A stretch of 30,486 bases of DNA from CAVQHY01 sp963712465 (GTDB lineage: Bacteria > Actinomycetota > Thermoleophilia > Gaiellales > Gaiellaceae): NCBI GenBank assembly GCA_963712465.1, contig CAVQHY010000001.1, forward strand, positions 1 to 30,486, read 5' to 3'. Below the pieces are notes generated by a model. The model did no database searches. It saw only the letters and a program-made list of their open reading frames with translations, and was not told the origin of the DNA. Shown piece by piece: positions 6,397-13,798 of this stretch. Made by a program: the position numbers and the translations under genes. The first letter of the stretch is position 1. Every line of letters begins with the position of its first letter.

Positions 6397-7488
6397 CTAC
6401 ACCCGAACGCCCATGGTTTCGATGATCGCGTCTGCGACCTCGCTCGTCCCGACGGCGGTCGGATCGTCGCGCGACGCCTTCATGTCGTACGTGACCGACC
6501 TTCCCTCGGAGATCACGGCGGCGATCGCGTCCTCGAGCCGGCCGGCCGCGTCCCACTCGCCGAGGTGTCTGAGCATCAGCACGCCCGAGAGCATCATCGC
6601 CATCGGGTTGACACGGTTCTGGCCGGTGTACTTGGGCGCCGAGCCGTGCGTCGGCTCGAACACCGCCGCCTGCGTGCCGAAGTTGCCGCCGGGAGCGAGC
6701 CCGAGCCCGCCGACGAGGCCCGCGGCGAGGTCCGAGACGACGTCCCCGTAGAGGTTCGGCAGCACGAGGACGTCGTACTCCTCCGGGCGCTGCACGAGCT
6801 GCATGCAGAGGTTGTCGACGATGCGGTCCTCGAACTCGACGTCAAGGTTTTCGGCCGCGACCTCGCGCGCGACGGACAGCCAGAGCCCGTCGGTGAACTT
6901 CATGATGTTTGCCTTGTGCACAGCCGTGATCTTGCGGCGGCCGTTGGCGCGTGCGTAGTCGAAGGCGAACTCGAAGATCCGTCTCGTCCCGCCCACCGAG
7001 ATCGGCTTCACGGAGATTCCGGAGTCCGGGCGAATGCGCGCCTGACCGTGATCGGCGATCCAGTCGATCAGATCGGCGGTCTCGGGCCGGCCCTCCTCGA
7101 ACTCGATCCCCGCATAGAGGTCCTCGGTGTTCTCGCGCACGACGATGAGGTCGACCCCCGCATAACGCGAGCGGACGCCGGGGTAGCTCTTGCAGGGCCT
7201 GACCTGGCCGTAGAGATCGAGGCTCTTGCGCAGACCGACGTTGACCGAGCGGAAACCGGTTCCGACGGGTGTGGTGATCGGCCCCTTGATCGCGACCCCG
7301 TTTCGCCTGATCGAGTCGAGGACGCTTTCCGGCAGCGGATTGCCGCCGTAGCGATCCATCACGTCGGCACCCGCGTCCTCCACGTCCCAGGTGAACTCGA
7401 CGCCCGTAGCCTCGAGTACACGACGTGTGGCCTCGGCGATCTCGGGGCCTGTCCCGTCGCCCGGGATCAGGGTCACTCTGTGCGCCAC
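6397..7488 (-). CDS. Isocitrate dehydrogenase (isocitrate/isopropylmalate dehydrogenase family)
   Basis: The 363-residue protein is a beta-decarboxylating dehydrogenase. The substrate loop FRSVNVGLRK (Ser81, Asn83, Arg87) has the Ser/Asn typical of isocitrate rather than isopropylmalate enzymes. Arg97, Tyr125, Lys192 (VHKANIMK) and the metal-binding Asp249 and Asp253 (NLYGDVVSD) are in place. The cofactor loop reads HGSAPKYTGQNRVNP, so Lys286-Tyr287 sit where NADP-specific enzymes have Lys-Tyr; most short (about 340-360 residue) NAD-type enzymes have Asp-Ile there. NADP use is thus possible. I start at GTG 7488 because the fold begins at HRVTLIPGDG and TAGAGT lies 8 nt upstream; an upstream TTG would run into the citrate synthase gene. 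It is followed by mdh and is divergent from citrate synthase. Confidence 0.92.
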   Translation of the reverse strand: MAHRVTLIPGDGTGPEIAEATRRVLEATGVEFTWDVEDAGADVMDRYGGNPLPESVLDSIRRNGVAIKGPITTPVGTGFRSVNVGLRKSLDLYGQVRPCKSYPGVRSRYAGVDLIVVRENTEDLYAGIEFEEGRPETADLIDWIADHGQARIRPDSGISVKPISVGGTRRIFEFAFDYARANGRRKITAVHKANIMKFTDGLWLSVAREVAAENLDVEFEDRIVDNLCMQLVQRPEEYDVLVLPNLYGDVVSDLAAGLVGGLGLAPGGNFGTQAAVFEPTHGSAPKYTGQNRVNPMAMMLSGVLMLRHLGEWDAAGRLEDAIAAVISEGRSVTYDMKASRDDPTAVGTSEVADAIIETMGVRV

Positions 7489-7496
7489 GACGGCTG

Positions 7497-7524
7497 ACTC
7501 TATCCCAACGGTGTCAGGTAGATT
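7497..7524. promoter_or_regulatory. Divergent leaderless promoters (isocitrate dehydrogenase / citrate synthase)
   Basis: Only 46 bp separate two divergent TCA-cycle genes. TAGAGT on the minus strand (7502-7497) is 8 nt before the GTG of isocitrate dehydrogenase. TAGATT on the plus strand (7519-7524) is 10 nt before the ATG of citrate synthase. The two promoters must share regulatory space, so coordinated control is likely. Confidence 0.45.
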
Positions 7525-7534
7525 CCGCGGCAGC

Positions 7535-8617
7535 ATGAGCGACTTCAAGCCTGGGCTCGAGGGTGTTGTCGCCTTCGAGACGGAGATCGCCGAGCCGGAC
7601 CGGGAGGGCGGAGCGCTCCGCTACCGGGGCGTCGACATCGAGGAGCTCGTCGGCGGCGTTCACTTCGAGCAGGTGTGGGGGCTGCTCGTCGACGACGCCT
7701 TCGAGCCGGGCCTTCCGCTCGCCGAGCCGATCGCTGCCGGCGGCCTTACCGGCGAAGGCCCTGCCGACCTTCAGGCGGTCACCGCTCGACTCGGCGCCGA
7801 GTGGGGGCTCGAGAAGCTGATCGACATCTCCGACGAGCAGGCGACCGAGGACCTCCGCCGTCTGTCGGCGGCGATGATCTCGGTCGCCGCGCAGTCCGCG
7901 CGCCGTGCCGATGGGGATCAGCGGCCGGTCGATCGCTCGACGATCGAGCTCGGCGACACCACCGCGGAGCGCTTCCTCCTCGAATGGCGCGGCGAGGCCG
8001 ACCCGAGGCACGCGACCGCGCTCGACACGTACTGGATCTGCACCGCCGAGCACGGGATGAACGCCTCGACGTTCACCGCCAGGGTGGTTGCGTCGACGGG
8101 CTCCGACTGCGCAGCGGTGCTCTCGTCCGCTGTTGGAGCGCTCTCGGGACCGCTCCACGGGGGCGCGCCTGCGCGCGTCCTGCCGATGCTCGACGCGGCC
8201 GCCGGGGCCGACGACGTCGGCCGGTACGTGAAGCAGGTGCTCGATTCGGGCGAGCGCCTGATGGGATTCGGGCACCGCGTGTACCGGGCCGAGGATCCAC
8301 GCGCACGGCTCCTCCGGCGTGCAGCGATGGAGCTCGAGTCGCCGCGCTTCGCAGTCGCGGAGGAGCTCGAGCAGGCGGCCCTGGCCGAGCTCGCCGAGCG
8401 CCATCCCGAGCGCGTGCTCGCGACGAACGTCGAGTTCTGGTCGGCGGTCGTGCTCGACGTCGCCGAGATCCCGCCTCCGATGGCTCCGGCGATGTTCGCG
8501 TGCTCGCGCACCGCCGGCTGGTCGGCTCATATTCTCGAGCAGAAGCGAACCGGTCGCCTCATCCGCCCGTCTGCCGTCTACGTGGGGCCGGCGACGCGAC
8601 CGCTCGCGTCGGTCTAG
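7535..8617 (+). CDS. Citrate synthase (actinobacterial CitA-like)
   Basis: The 360-residue enzyme condenses oxaloacetate and acetyl-CoA to citrate. The key histidines are His173 (AEHGMNAS), His208 (SGPLHGG) and His247 (GFGHRVY). The usual catalytic Asp is Glu300 (NVEFWSAVVLD), as I remember for mycobacterial CitA-type enzymes, so it is a family trait rather than a defect. The C-terminal RTAGWSAHILEQ region binds CoA. The length is that of the short type I synthases; the N-terminal extension of the long Gram-negative enzymes is absent. The ATG at 7535 fits the family start (SDFKPGLEGVVAFET). A HEAT-repeat gene follows after 6 bp, probably in the same transcript. 2-methylcitrate synthase activity cannot be excluded, but the neighbours are TCA genes. 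Confidence 0.93.
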   Translation: MSDFKPGLEGVVAFETEIAEPDREGGALRYRGVDIEELVGGVHFEQVWGLLVDDAFEPGLPLAEPIAAGGLTGEGPADLQAVTARLGAEWGLEKLIDISDEQATEDLRRLSAAMISVAAQSARRADGDQRPVDRSTIELGDTTAERFLLEWRGEADPRHATALDTYWICTAEHGMNASTFTARVVASTGSDCAAVLSSAVGALSGPLHGGAPARVLPMLDAAAGADDVGRYVKQVLDSGERLMGFGHRVYRAEDPRARLLRRAAMELESPRFAVAEELEQAALAELAERHPERVLATNVEFWSAVVLDVAEIPPPMAPAMFACSRTAGWSAHILEQKRTGRLIRPSAVYVGPATRPLASV

Positions 8618-8623
8618 AGCTTC

Positions 8624-9112
8624 GTGCTTCTTCCCGACGCGGTCGCTCGAGCCTCGGAGCTGACGGACGAGAGGAAGCTCGCCGAGCTCCGGCACCTCGT
8701 CGCCGACGAGATCGAGGAGGGAGTTCGCGACCCCGACTTCCGCGTGCGTGCGATCGCGTACCGCGCCGTGGGCCAGCTTCGCTTCACGCAGAAGGCGGAG
8801 CTGATCAGACGGGGGCTCGAGGACGAGAGCCCGGCCTGCCGAGGTTCCGCGCTCCTCTCGCTCGAGCTCCTGTCGCGTGAGCACCCGGGCCCCGTCAACG
8901 GACTGCGCTCGCTCCTCCACGCGCTCGCAAACGATGACCCGAACCAAGCCGTGCGCCGCCTTGCCGTGCTGTGTCTCAAGAACGGCTCTCCGTCGAAGGA
9001 CACGATCACGCTCCTCGACTTCATCGCCGAGAGCGACGAGGAGGAGCGCGAGCTTCGGAGCACGGCTGCCTCGGTCCGCGACGCGCTGAAGCGGAAGGCA
9101 GCGGCCCGCTAG
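8624..9112 (+). CDS. HEAT-repeat-like helical protein
   Basis: This 162-residue protein starts at GTG 8624, 6 bp after the citrate synthase stop, so it is probably translated from the same mRNA. It is built of helical hairpins with a HEAT-like pattern: DPDFRVRAIAYRAVGQL, DESPACRGSALLSLELL, DDPNQAVRRLAVLCLKNG and a final ELRSTAASVRDALK. Such solenoids bind proteins or act as scaffolds; no catalytic motif, signal peptide or membrane helix is present. I do not recognise a specific family. Its place behind citrate synthase suggests a link to the TCA enzymes only by neighbourhood. Confidence 0.75.
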   Translation: MLLPDAVARASELTDERKLAELRHLVADEIEEGVRDPDFRVRAIAYRAVGQLRFTQKAELIRRGLEDESPACRGSALLSLELLSREHPGPVNGLRSLLHALANDDPNQAVRRLAVLCLKNGSPSKDTITLLDFIAESDEEERELRSTAASVRDALKRKAAAR

Positions 9113-9266
9113 ACACGGCCGCGACGGACACCACCCGGACGGACACCACTGCCGGGGCCCCGCCGCGTACCTCCCTCCGCGTTCGAGCCTACTTCGCCGG
9201 GTCGCGCGCGTGTGTCACGAACTGCGCCGACCCCGTCGCGCCTTCGAGCTGAAATGAGCAAGGGGC
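9113..9266. other. Non-coding interval with a short direct repeat
   Basis: No gene is supported in these 154 bp. GACGGACACCAC occurs twice, 15 nt apart (9123-9134 and 9138-9149). The base composition drops towards AT just before the carbonic anhydrase promoter. Confidence 0.4.
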
Positions 9267-9308
9267 TTGACATTGCACGCTTCATTCGGTGAAGTGTCGT
9301 GACTTCAC
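9267..9308 (+). promoter_or_regulatory. Promoter with palindromic operator for carbonic anhydrase
   Basis: A perfect -35 TTGACA (9267-9272) is followed, after 17 bp, by TGAAGT (9290-9295) as -10. A perfect 7-bp inverted repeat, GTGAAGT-N6-ACTTCAC (9289-9308), covers the -10 and the expected transcription start. A second one, CTTCA-N5-TGAAG, lies within 9280-9294 over the spacer. A repressor bound here would block RNA polymerase. The leader then carries GGAGGAG before ATG 9330. Confidence 0.65.
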
Positions 9309-9329
9309 TTCGAATAGCAAGGAGGAGCG

Positions 9330-9827
9330 ATGACCGTCGTCGACGAGGTCCGGAACGCCAACGAGAGCTACGCCACCCGCTTCGACAAGGGTGATCTGCC
9401 GATGCCACCGGGCCGACGCTTCGCGATCGTGACGTGCATGGACGCGCGGATCGATCCCGCGAAGGCGTTCGGGCTCGAAGAGGGTGACGCCCACGTGATC
9501 CGAAACGCGGGCGGCCTCGCCACGGACGACGCGATCAGATCGCTCGTCATCTCCCACTGGCTGCTCGGCACCGAGGAGTTCCTGATCGCGGGGCACACGG
9601 ACTGCGGGATGTTGACGTTCTCGAACGACGATCTCCGCGGAAAGCTCGCCGACGAGGCAGGGGCCGACGCTAGCGCGGTCGACTTCCATCCGTTCCCGGA
9701 TCTCGAGGAGCGGGTTCGCGCCTCCGTGCGAACTGTGCGCGAGTCACCGTTCCTCCCCGACGACATTCCGGTCAGCGGCTGGGTCTACGACGTCAGGTCG
9801 GGCCGGCTGGATCCCGTCGAGGAGTAG
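9330..9827 (+). CDS. Beta-class carbonic anhydrase
   Basis: The 165-residue cytoplasmic enzyme hydrates CO2 to bicarbonate. The zinc ligands are Cys36 (CMDARID), His89 and Cys92 (GHTDCGM), with the Asp38-Arg40 dyad next to the metal. The short length and the DARIDPAKAFGLEEGDAHVIRNAGG segment fit the small actinobacterial/plant-type beta-CA group. The ATG start has a strong ribosome binding site (GGAGGAG, 3 nt before the ATG). It is one of the few genes here with a consensus -35 box, so it is probably well expressed or tightly regulated through the palindrome over its promoter. It could supply bicarbonate for anaplerotic carboxylation. Its last 35 bp overlap the convergent recombinase gene. 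Confidence 0.93.
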   Translation: MTVVDEVRNANESYATRFDKGDLPMPPGRRFAIVTCMDARIDPAKAFGLEEGDAHVIRNAGGLATDDAIRSLVISHWLLGTEEFLIAGHTDCGMLTFSNDDLRGKLADEAGADASAVDFHPFPDLEERVRASVRTVRESPFLPDDIPVSGWVYDVRSGRLDPVEE

Positions 9828-10797
9828 CTCGACGTCTCAGCGTGGCAGGGAGCGGCCGGTTCGACTCGACTGCATCGCCGGCGGGCGCCGGCCGCAGCCC
9901 GGTCCGACGAGCGTGCGGGTGCGCCGCGAAGTACGTGTCCCGGCGCCGGCGCTCTGACACGTGGGTGTAGAGCTCGGTCGTCCCGAGGTCGGCGTGGCCG
10001 AGCATCTCCTGCACGCTCCGCAGGTCTGCACCGCCCTCGAGGAGATGCGTGGCGAACGAGTGGCGCAGCAGATGGGGGTGGACGCGGCCGGGCTCGAGTC
10101 CCGCCTTTGCCGCGAGTCGCCGGAGGATCAGGAAGGCACCCGCCCGCGTGAGCGCCCCGCCCTGGGCGTTGAGGAACAGCTCCGGCCGGTGGCGCCGATT
10201 CAGATACGGACGGCCGCGCGCGAGGTACCGTCGCAGTGCCTCGACTCCCTGGCGCCCGATCGGCACGATGCGCTCCTTGTCTCCCTTGCCGAGACAGCGA
10301 ACGAGCCGGCCGTCGAGGTCGATGCGCCCAGCGTCCAGTCCCACTGCCTCGCTGACGCGAAGCCCCGCTCCGTAGAGGAGTTCCACCAGAGCACGATCGC
10401 GAAGATCGCGCGGCGTCGGCCCGTTAGCCGCGTCGATCAGCCTCTCCACGTCCCGGGGCGACAGCGTGCGCGGTAGCCGACGGCGCCGGCGCGGGAGATC
10501 CAGCTCGGCAGCTGGATTGTCGGACCGAAGACCCAGGAGGACGAGGTGGCGGTAGAAGGTTCGGGCCGCGGCGGCCCGCCGGGTGATCGAGGTCGGGGCA
10601 TGTCCCGCAGCGCGCATGTCGGCGATCCAGCCCTCGAGCTCCTCTGTGCTCGCCCCAGCTGGGGAGCGGCCGAGCCGCCGCTCGAGGCTCGCGAGGTCGC
10701 GTCGATACGCGTCGACGGTACGCGGGGCGCGCCGCGCCGCGAGCAGGGCGAGAAAGCTCTGGACGACCGGGTCAGGCGCGGGGGTGGGCGCGGTCAT
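9793..10797 (-). CDS. Tyrosine recombinase, XerC/XerD type (second of a tandem pair)
   Basis: The 334-residue protein has an N-terminal SAM-like core-binding domain (about 8-100) and a catalytic domain. The catalytic residues are all present: Arg147 (GAGLRVSEA), Lys171 (GKGDKER), His242 and Arg245 (HPHLLRHSF), His268 (LGHADLG) and Tyr277 (TELYTHV). Such enzymes resolve chromosome dimers at dif or act as integrases. The sequence looks like a housekeeping Xer protein. A C-terminal tail of about 45 residues (HARRTGLRPAPAGD...) extends beyond the usual end and overlaps the carbonic anhydrase gene. I start at ATG 10797, which overlaps the end of the other recombinase by 26 bp, so translation is probably coupled. 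Confidence 0.88.
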   Translation of the reverse strand: MTAPTPAPDPVVQSFLALLAARRAPRTVDAYRRDLASLERRLGRSPAGASTEELEGWIADMRAAGHAPTSITRRAAAARTFYRHLVLLGLRSDNPAAELDLPRRRRRLPRTLSPRDVERLIDAANGPTPRDLRDRALVELLYGAGLRVSEAVGLDAGRIDLDGRLVRCLGKGDKERIVPIGRQGVEALRRYLARGRPYLNRRHRPELFLNAQGGALTRAGAFLILRRLAAKAGLEPGRVHPHLLRHSFATHLLEGGADLRSVQEMLGHADLGTTELYTHVSERRRRDTYFAAHPHARRTGLRPAPAGDAVESNRPLPATLRRRATPRRDPAGPT

Positions 10798-11620
10798 AGA
10801 CCTTTCGCAAGCGCTTGGCGTCGACGTGGCTGTAGATCTGTGTCGTTGAAAGTGACGTGTGGCCGAGCAGCTCCTGGATCGTGCGGAGGTCCGCACCGCC
10901 CTCGAGCAGGTCGGTTGCGAATGCATGGCGAAGCCGGTGCGGGTTCGGAAGGAGCCGTCTCAGCGTCGAGGTGTCCAGCGGCCGCCCTCGGGCCGAGAGG
11001 AACAGGTGGTTCTCGGCACCGCGGGCGAGCTCCGGCCGCCCGTCGGCGAGGTAGAGGCGAAGCCGGTACGCAGCCTCCTCACCGAGCGGGACGGATCGTT
11101 CCTTGTCTCCCTTGCCCCGGACGAGAATCCGCTCCTGCTCGAAGTCCACGTCGGCGAGCTCGAGGTCGACCGCCTCCTGAGAGCGGAGCCCGGCCGAGTA
11201 GACGAGCTCGAAGAGCGCGCGGTTGCGGAGGGCGAGCGGGCCGGTGTCTTCGAGGCTCGCGAGGAGACCGTCCGTCTCGGCGGGGCGAGGCGCATGAGGC
11301 AGCCGCCGCGGGCGCCGGCCACCCAGGGGCACCTCGGGGACGTGGCCCGGTCCCCGTGTCTGGCGAAGCAGGGAACGAACGGCGGCCAGCTTGCGGGCGA
11401 GCGTCGCGCTCGACAGCCTGCGCGGGACGCGACCCGGTCGATCGCCGCCTAGCTCGGCGGCGTAGCGAGCGAGGGCACCCGCATCGACTTCGCCGAGCTC
11501 GATGCGGTTGGCGTTGAGCCAGCGGACGAACTCCTCGAGATCCGTTCGGTACGCCCGCCGCGTGCGCTCCGAGAGGGACGGGCTGGCGAGAAAACGATCG
11601 ACCGCTGCGTTCGGGCTCAC
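10772..11620 (-). CDS. Tyrosine recombinase, XerC/XerD type (first of a tandem pair)
   Basis: The 282-residue protein carries a core-binding domain (about 4-95) and the catalytic set Arg146 (SAGLRSQEA), Lys170 (RGKGDKER), His228 and Arg231 (NPHRLRHAF), His254 (LGHTSLS) and Tyr263 (TTQIYSHV). It is complete and typical in size. It lies directly upstream of, and overlaps, a second recombinase of the same family. The pair probably forms the XerC-XerD heterotetramer that resolves chromosome dimers; which is C and which is D cannot be told from sequence alone. The GTG start at 11620 was chosen because the domain begins at SPNAAVDRFLAS. A 7-bp stem hairpin (GCGCCGG/CCGGCGC, 11623-11641) lies just upstream. 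Confidence 0.87.
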   Translation of the reverse strand: MSPNAAVDRFLASPSLSERTRRAYRTDLEEFVRWLNANRIELGEVDAGALARYAAELGGDRPGRVPRRLSSATLARKLAAVRSLLRQTRGPGHVPEVPLGGRRPRRLPHAPRPAETDGLLASLEDTGPLALRNRALFELVYSAGLRSQEAVDLELADVDFEQERILVRGKGDKERSVPLGEEAAYRLRLYLADGRPELARGAENHLFLSARGRPLDTSTLRRLLPNPHRLRHAFATDLLEGGADLRTIQELLGHTSLSTTQIYSHVDAKRLRKVYDRAHPRA

Positions 11621-11644
11621 GGGCGCCGGATTCCCCGGCGCGCC

Positions 11645-11650
11645 TAGGCT
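11645..11650 (+). promoter_or_regulatory. -10-like TAGGCT for the DUF2071 gene
   Basis: TAGGCT ends 8 nt before the GTG at 11659, and no ribosome binding site is seen. It lies beside the 11623-11641 hairpin in the 38-bp gap between divergent genes. Confidence 0.4.
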
Positions 11651-11658
11651 TCCTCCCC

Positions 11659-12270
11659 GTGAGGCTCTCGCTCGACATCCGTGACATGGTCGTCGCCAGC
11701 TGGGTCGTGGGCGCTGAGGACGTCGCCCGCGTCCTCTCACACGGGCTGGAGCCGGCCCCGGTCGGGGGCGAGCACCTCGTGTCGGCGGTTCTGTTCAGAG
11801 TCGCCGGCGGACGGAGCGGCCGCCTGCCGGTTCCCCGCTACAAGGAGATCAACGTTCGCGTCTACACATCGGTCGAGGGCGAGCCGGCTGCGTACTTCCT
11901 CGACGCGCGCGTGACGCTGCCGGGCAAGCTCGCCGCACCGCTTCTTCCCGTCCGGTCGACACACCTGCGGGTTGCCAAGGGCCGAGCCGAGGGCCTCGGT
12001 CTCCGGATCCGATACGGCGTCGACGGCGTCGTCGACCCGGGAGCTCTCGGTCGGCTCGAGCTCGGTCTCTTTCCCGGTGCGGGCCTGAAGGCCCTGCGGA
12101 TTCGGCGAGGACCCGCGGAGTGGCGTCGCGCCGAGCTGCTCGAACCGCCCCGGATCGATCCGATCCTCGCGCTCGGGTTCGACGTCGCAGCACCGGACGA
12201 CCTCCTCTACGTGGCCCAGACGACGATCGAGCTCGACCTGCCGCCCGAGCGCATCCGGCTCAGCGGGTGA
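11659..12270 (+). CDS. DUF2071 family protein (YqjF-like)
   Basis: The 203-residue protein carries the hallmark VPRYKEINVRVYT, followed by AAYFLDARVTLPGKLAAPLLPV, of the DUF2071/COG3361 family. These proteins adopt an acetoacetate-decarboxylase-like beta fold, and their biochemical role is not established. There is no signal peptide or membrane helix. The GTG at 11659 follows a -10-like TAGGCT by 8 nt and is probably leaderless. The gene is divergent from the recombinases. Its last 11 bp overlap the convergent P1 peptidase gene. The family call is from the motif; the function remains unknown. Confidence 0.78.
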   Translation: MRLSLDIRDMVVASWVVGAEDVARVLSHGLEPAPVGGEHLVSAVLFRVAGGRSGRLPVPRYKEINVRVYTSVEGEPAAYFLDARVTLPGKLAAPLLPVRSTHLRVAKGRAEGLGLRIRYGVDGVVDPGALGRLELGLFPGAGLKALRIRRGPAEWRRAELLEPPRIDPILALGFDVAAPDDLLYVAQTTIELDLPPERIRLSG

Positions 12271-13297
12271 GCCGCATCGCCTCGAGCAGAGCCTCCGGCT
12301 CGAGCGCGTGCGCCGTGTTGCCACTGAACCCCGTCATCGTCTCCGCGGCGACGAGAGCGTTGACGATCGCCTCCTCGGTGGCCTCGATCGCTGCGTAGAA
12401 GAGCGGGTCGAGCCCTCCGTTTCCGACCATCCTCACGCTCGTGATCTGTGTGCTCTCGTCGTCGAGCCCGCGGTTGCCGGTGGAGAAGCAGAGGAAGATG
12501 TCGCCGCTGCCGTTCTCGCCCGCTCCACCGAGCCTGCCGATGCCGAGCCCCGCCCGCTGTGCGAGCCGGGCGCACTGGCCGGGAAGGAGCGGGGCGTCGG
12601 TCGCCACCACTACGATGATCGAGCCCGAGCCCGGGGGCTGCGAGTACTCGAACGTCGGCACGCGCGATGCGGGGATGAGGCGGCCGACCGGGACGCCCTC
12701 GATCGCGAGCCGCTCGCGCGCACCCTGGTTTGCCTGCACGAGCACGGCGACCGTGTACCCGCCGTCGGCCTTCGCGAGGATGCGGGACGCCGTTCCCGTT
12801 CCGCCCTTGAAGCCATGGCAGATCATCCCGGTGCCCCCGCCGACGTTGCCCTCGGGAACCGGTCCGCCGCTCGCGGCCTCGTACGCGGCGACGACGTGCT
12901 CTGCTCTCACGTGCATCGCGTTGACTTCGTTCAGGTAGCCGTCCCACGTCTCGGCGACGACCGGGAGGCTCCAGACGTCCGGATCCTTGGGAGCGCAGCG
13001 AATCAGCGCGTCGCGGACGACTCCGACCGATTGCGTCGTGGTGATTCCGATCGGGGTCGTGAGCATCCCCGAGTCGCGCAGCCACTCGAGCCCCGTCATC
13101 TCGCCGTTGCCGTTCAGCGTGTGCGTGCCGGCGAAGAGCGGAGTCTCGGGAGGGACGATCACCGTGACCCCGGTCCGGACGGCCTCGCCCTCGATCAGGG
13201 TCGTCATGCCGACACGAACCCCCGCGACGTCCGTGATCGCGTTGAGCGGTCCGGGAGTGCCGGTCCCGATCGTCAGCCCGAGCTCACGCGCTCTCAT
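12260..13297 (-). CDS. P1 family (S58, DmpA-type) self-processing aminopeptidase
   Basis: The 345-residue proenzyme has the family start (LGLTIGTGTPGPLNAITDVAGVRVG), the NVGGGTGM segment around Asn151, and the processing site GENGSGDIFLCF. Autocleavage before Ser264 would create the N-terminal nucleophile and split the chain into alpha (about 263 residues) and beta (about 82) subunits. Relatives release N-terminal D- or L-amino acids, or beta-amino acids, from short peptides. No signal peptide is present, so a cytoplasmic role is expected. Its ATG overlaps the stop of the upstream SRPBCC gene as ATGA, which indicates translational coupling. Substrate preference cannot be read from the sequence. 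Confidence 0.9.
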   Translation of the reverse strand: MRARELGLTIGTGTPGPLNAITDVAGVRVGMTTLIEGEAVRTGVTVIVPPETPLFAGTHTLNGNGEMTGLEWLRDSGMLTTPIGITTTQSVGVVRDALIRCAPKDPDVWSLPVVAETWDGYLNEVNAMHVRAEHVVAAYEAASGGPVPEGNVGGGTGMICHGFKGGTGTASRILAKADGGYTVAVLVQANQGARERLAIEGVPVGRLIPASRVPTFEYSQPPGSGSIIVVVATDAPLLPGQCARLAQRAGLGIGRLGGAGENGSGDIFLCFSTGNRGLDDESTQITSVRMVGNGGLDPLFYAAIEATEEAIVNALVAAETMTGFSGNTAHALEPEALLEAMRLTR

Positions 13298-13752
13298 CGC
13301 AGCAACTCTCTCATGCGCGCCGCCCGGAAGTCGAAGATCTCGTCCAGCCAGCGGCGCACGACCAGCCCGTTTGCAGCGCGCGCCAACAGCGGACCTCCCG
13401 GGACGCGGTAGCGGATGTGGTCGTGGATCTCCGTCTCCCGCGCGGCCAGGGAAGTCAGCCGATGCGTGTGCTCCCAAAGTGGATACGGGCCCTTCACCTG
13501 TAGGTCGACGAAGCTCCTCGGCGGGTGCCAGTCGGTGATCTCGGTCGTCCAGCGAATCGGCCAGCCGAAGACCCGAAGCGTATAGCGAAGGATTGACCTC
13601 CGCTCGAGCCGCTCGGGTGCGGCCACGATGCGAAAGCGAAGCCACGGTGGCGTGATCGCCTCGAGATTCAGCGGCTCCGCGAAGAACGCGAACGCCTCGT
13701 CCACGGGCACGGGAACGGCCTGCGTCCGCTCGAGCGTGAATTCGGGCCCCAC
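13294..13752 (-). CDS. SRPBCC (START-like) superfamily protein
   Basis: The protein of about 152 residues has the helix-grip pattern of polyketide cyclase/CoxG-like SRPBCC proteins: FTLERTQAVPVPVDEAFAFFAEPLNLEAITPPWLRFRI, then EITDWHPPRSFVDLQVKGPY and WEHTHRL. Members bind hydrophobic ligands; a specific ligand is unknown. Three starts are possible: ATG 13800 (inside pckA), GTG 13761 and GTG 13752. I chose 13752 because a GATAAT element ends 10 nt before it and the domain starts just after. The stop overlaps the peptidase start (ATGA), so the two are probably coupled. It is divergent from pckA, and the two promoters overlap. Confidence 0.78.
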   Translation of the reverse strand: MGPEFTLERTQAVPVPVDEAFAFFAEPLNLEAITPPWLRFRIVAAPERLERRSILRYTLRVFGWPIRWTTEITDWHPPRSFVDLQVKGPYPLWEHTHRLTSLAARETEIHDHIRYRVPGGPLLARAANGLVVRRWLDEIFDFRAARMRELLR

Positions 13753-13761
13753 GTCGGTCAC

Positions 13762-13769
13762 TATTATCC
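13762..13769. promoter_or_regulatory. Overlapping bidirectional -10 element (pckA / SRPBCC gene)
   Basis: The plus strand reads TATTAT at 13762-13767 (pckA -10) and the minus strand reads GATAAT at 13769-13764 (SRPBCC gene -10). The same AT-rich island, unique in its surroundings, could melt for transcription in both directions. No good -35 box is seen for either. Confidence 0.4.
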
Positions 13770-13798
13770 GAGGGCTTCTGGCGACCGGAAGGGTGAAC

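Noticed and set aside
7489..7548. Upstream TTG start for isocitrate dehydrogenase
   Set aside because: It would reach into the divergent citrate synthase gene; the fold begins right after GTG 7488.
8432..8437. Defective citrate synthase because Glu replaces the catalytic Asp
   Set aside because: NVEFW is, as I recall, the normal form in CitA-type actinobacterial enzymes, and all other active-site residues are present.
9123..9149. CRISPR-like or iteron repeat (GACGGACACCAC twice)
   Set aside because: There are only two copies 15 nt apart, with no spacers or further units.
9793..11620. Prophage or integrative element
   Set aside because: No att duplications, tRNA target, phage genes or cargo surround the recombinases; the neighbours are housekeeping genes.
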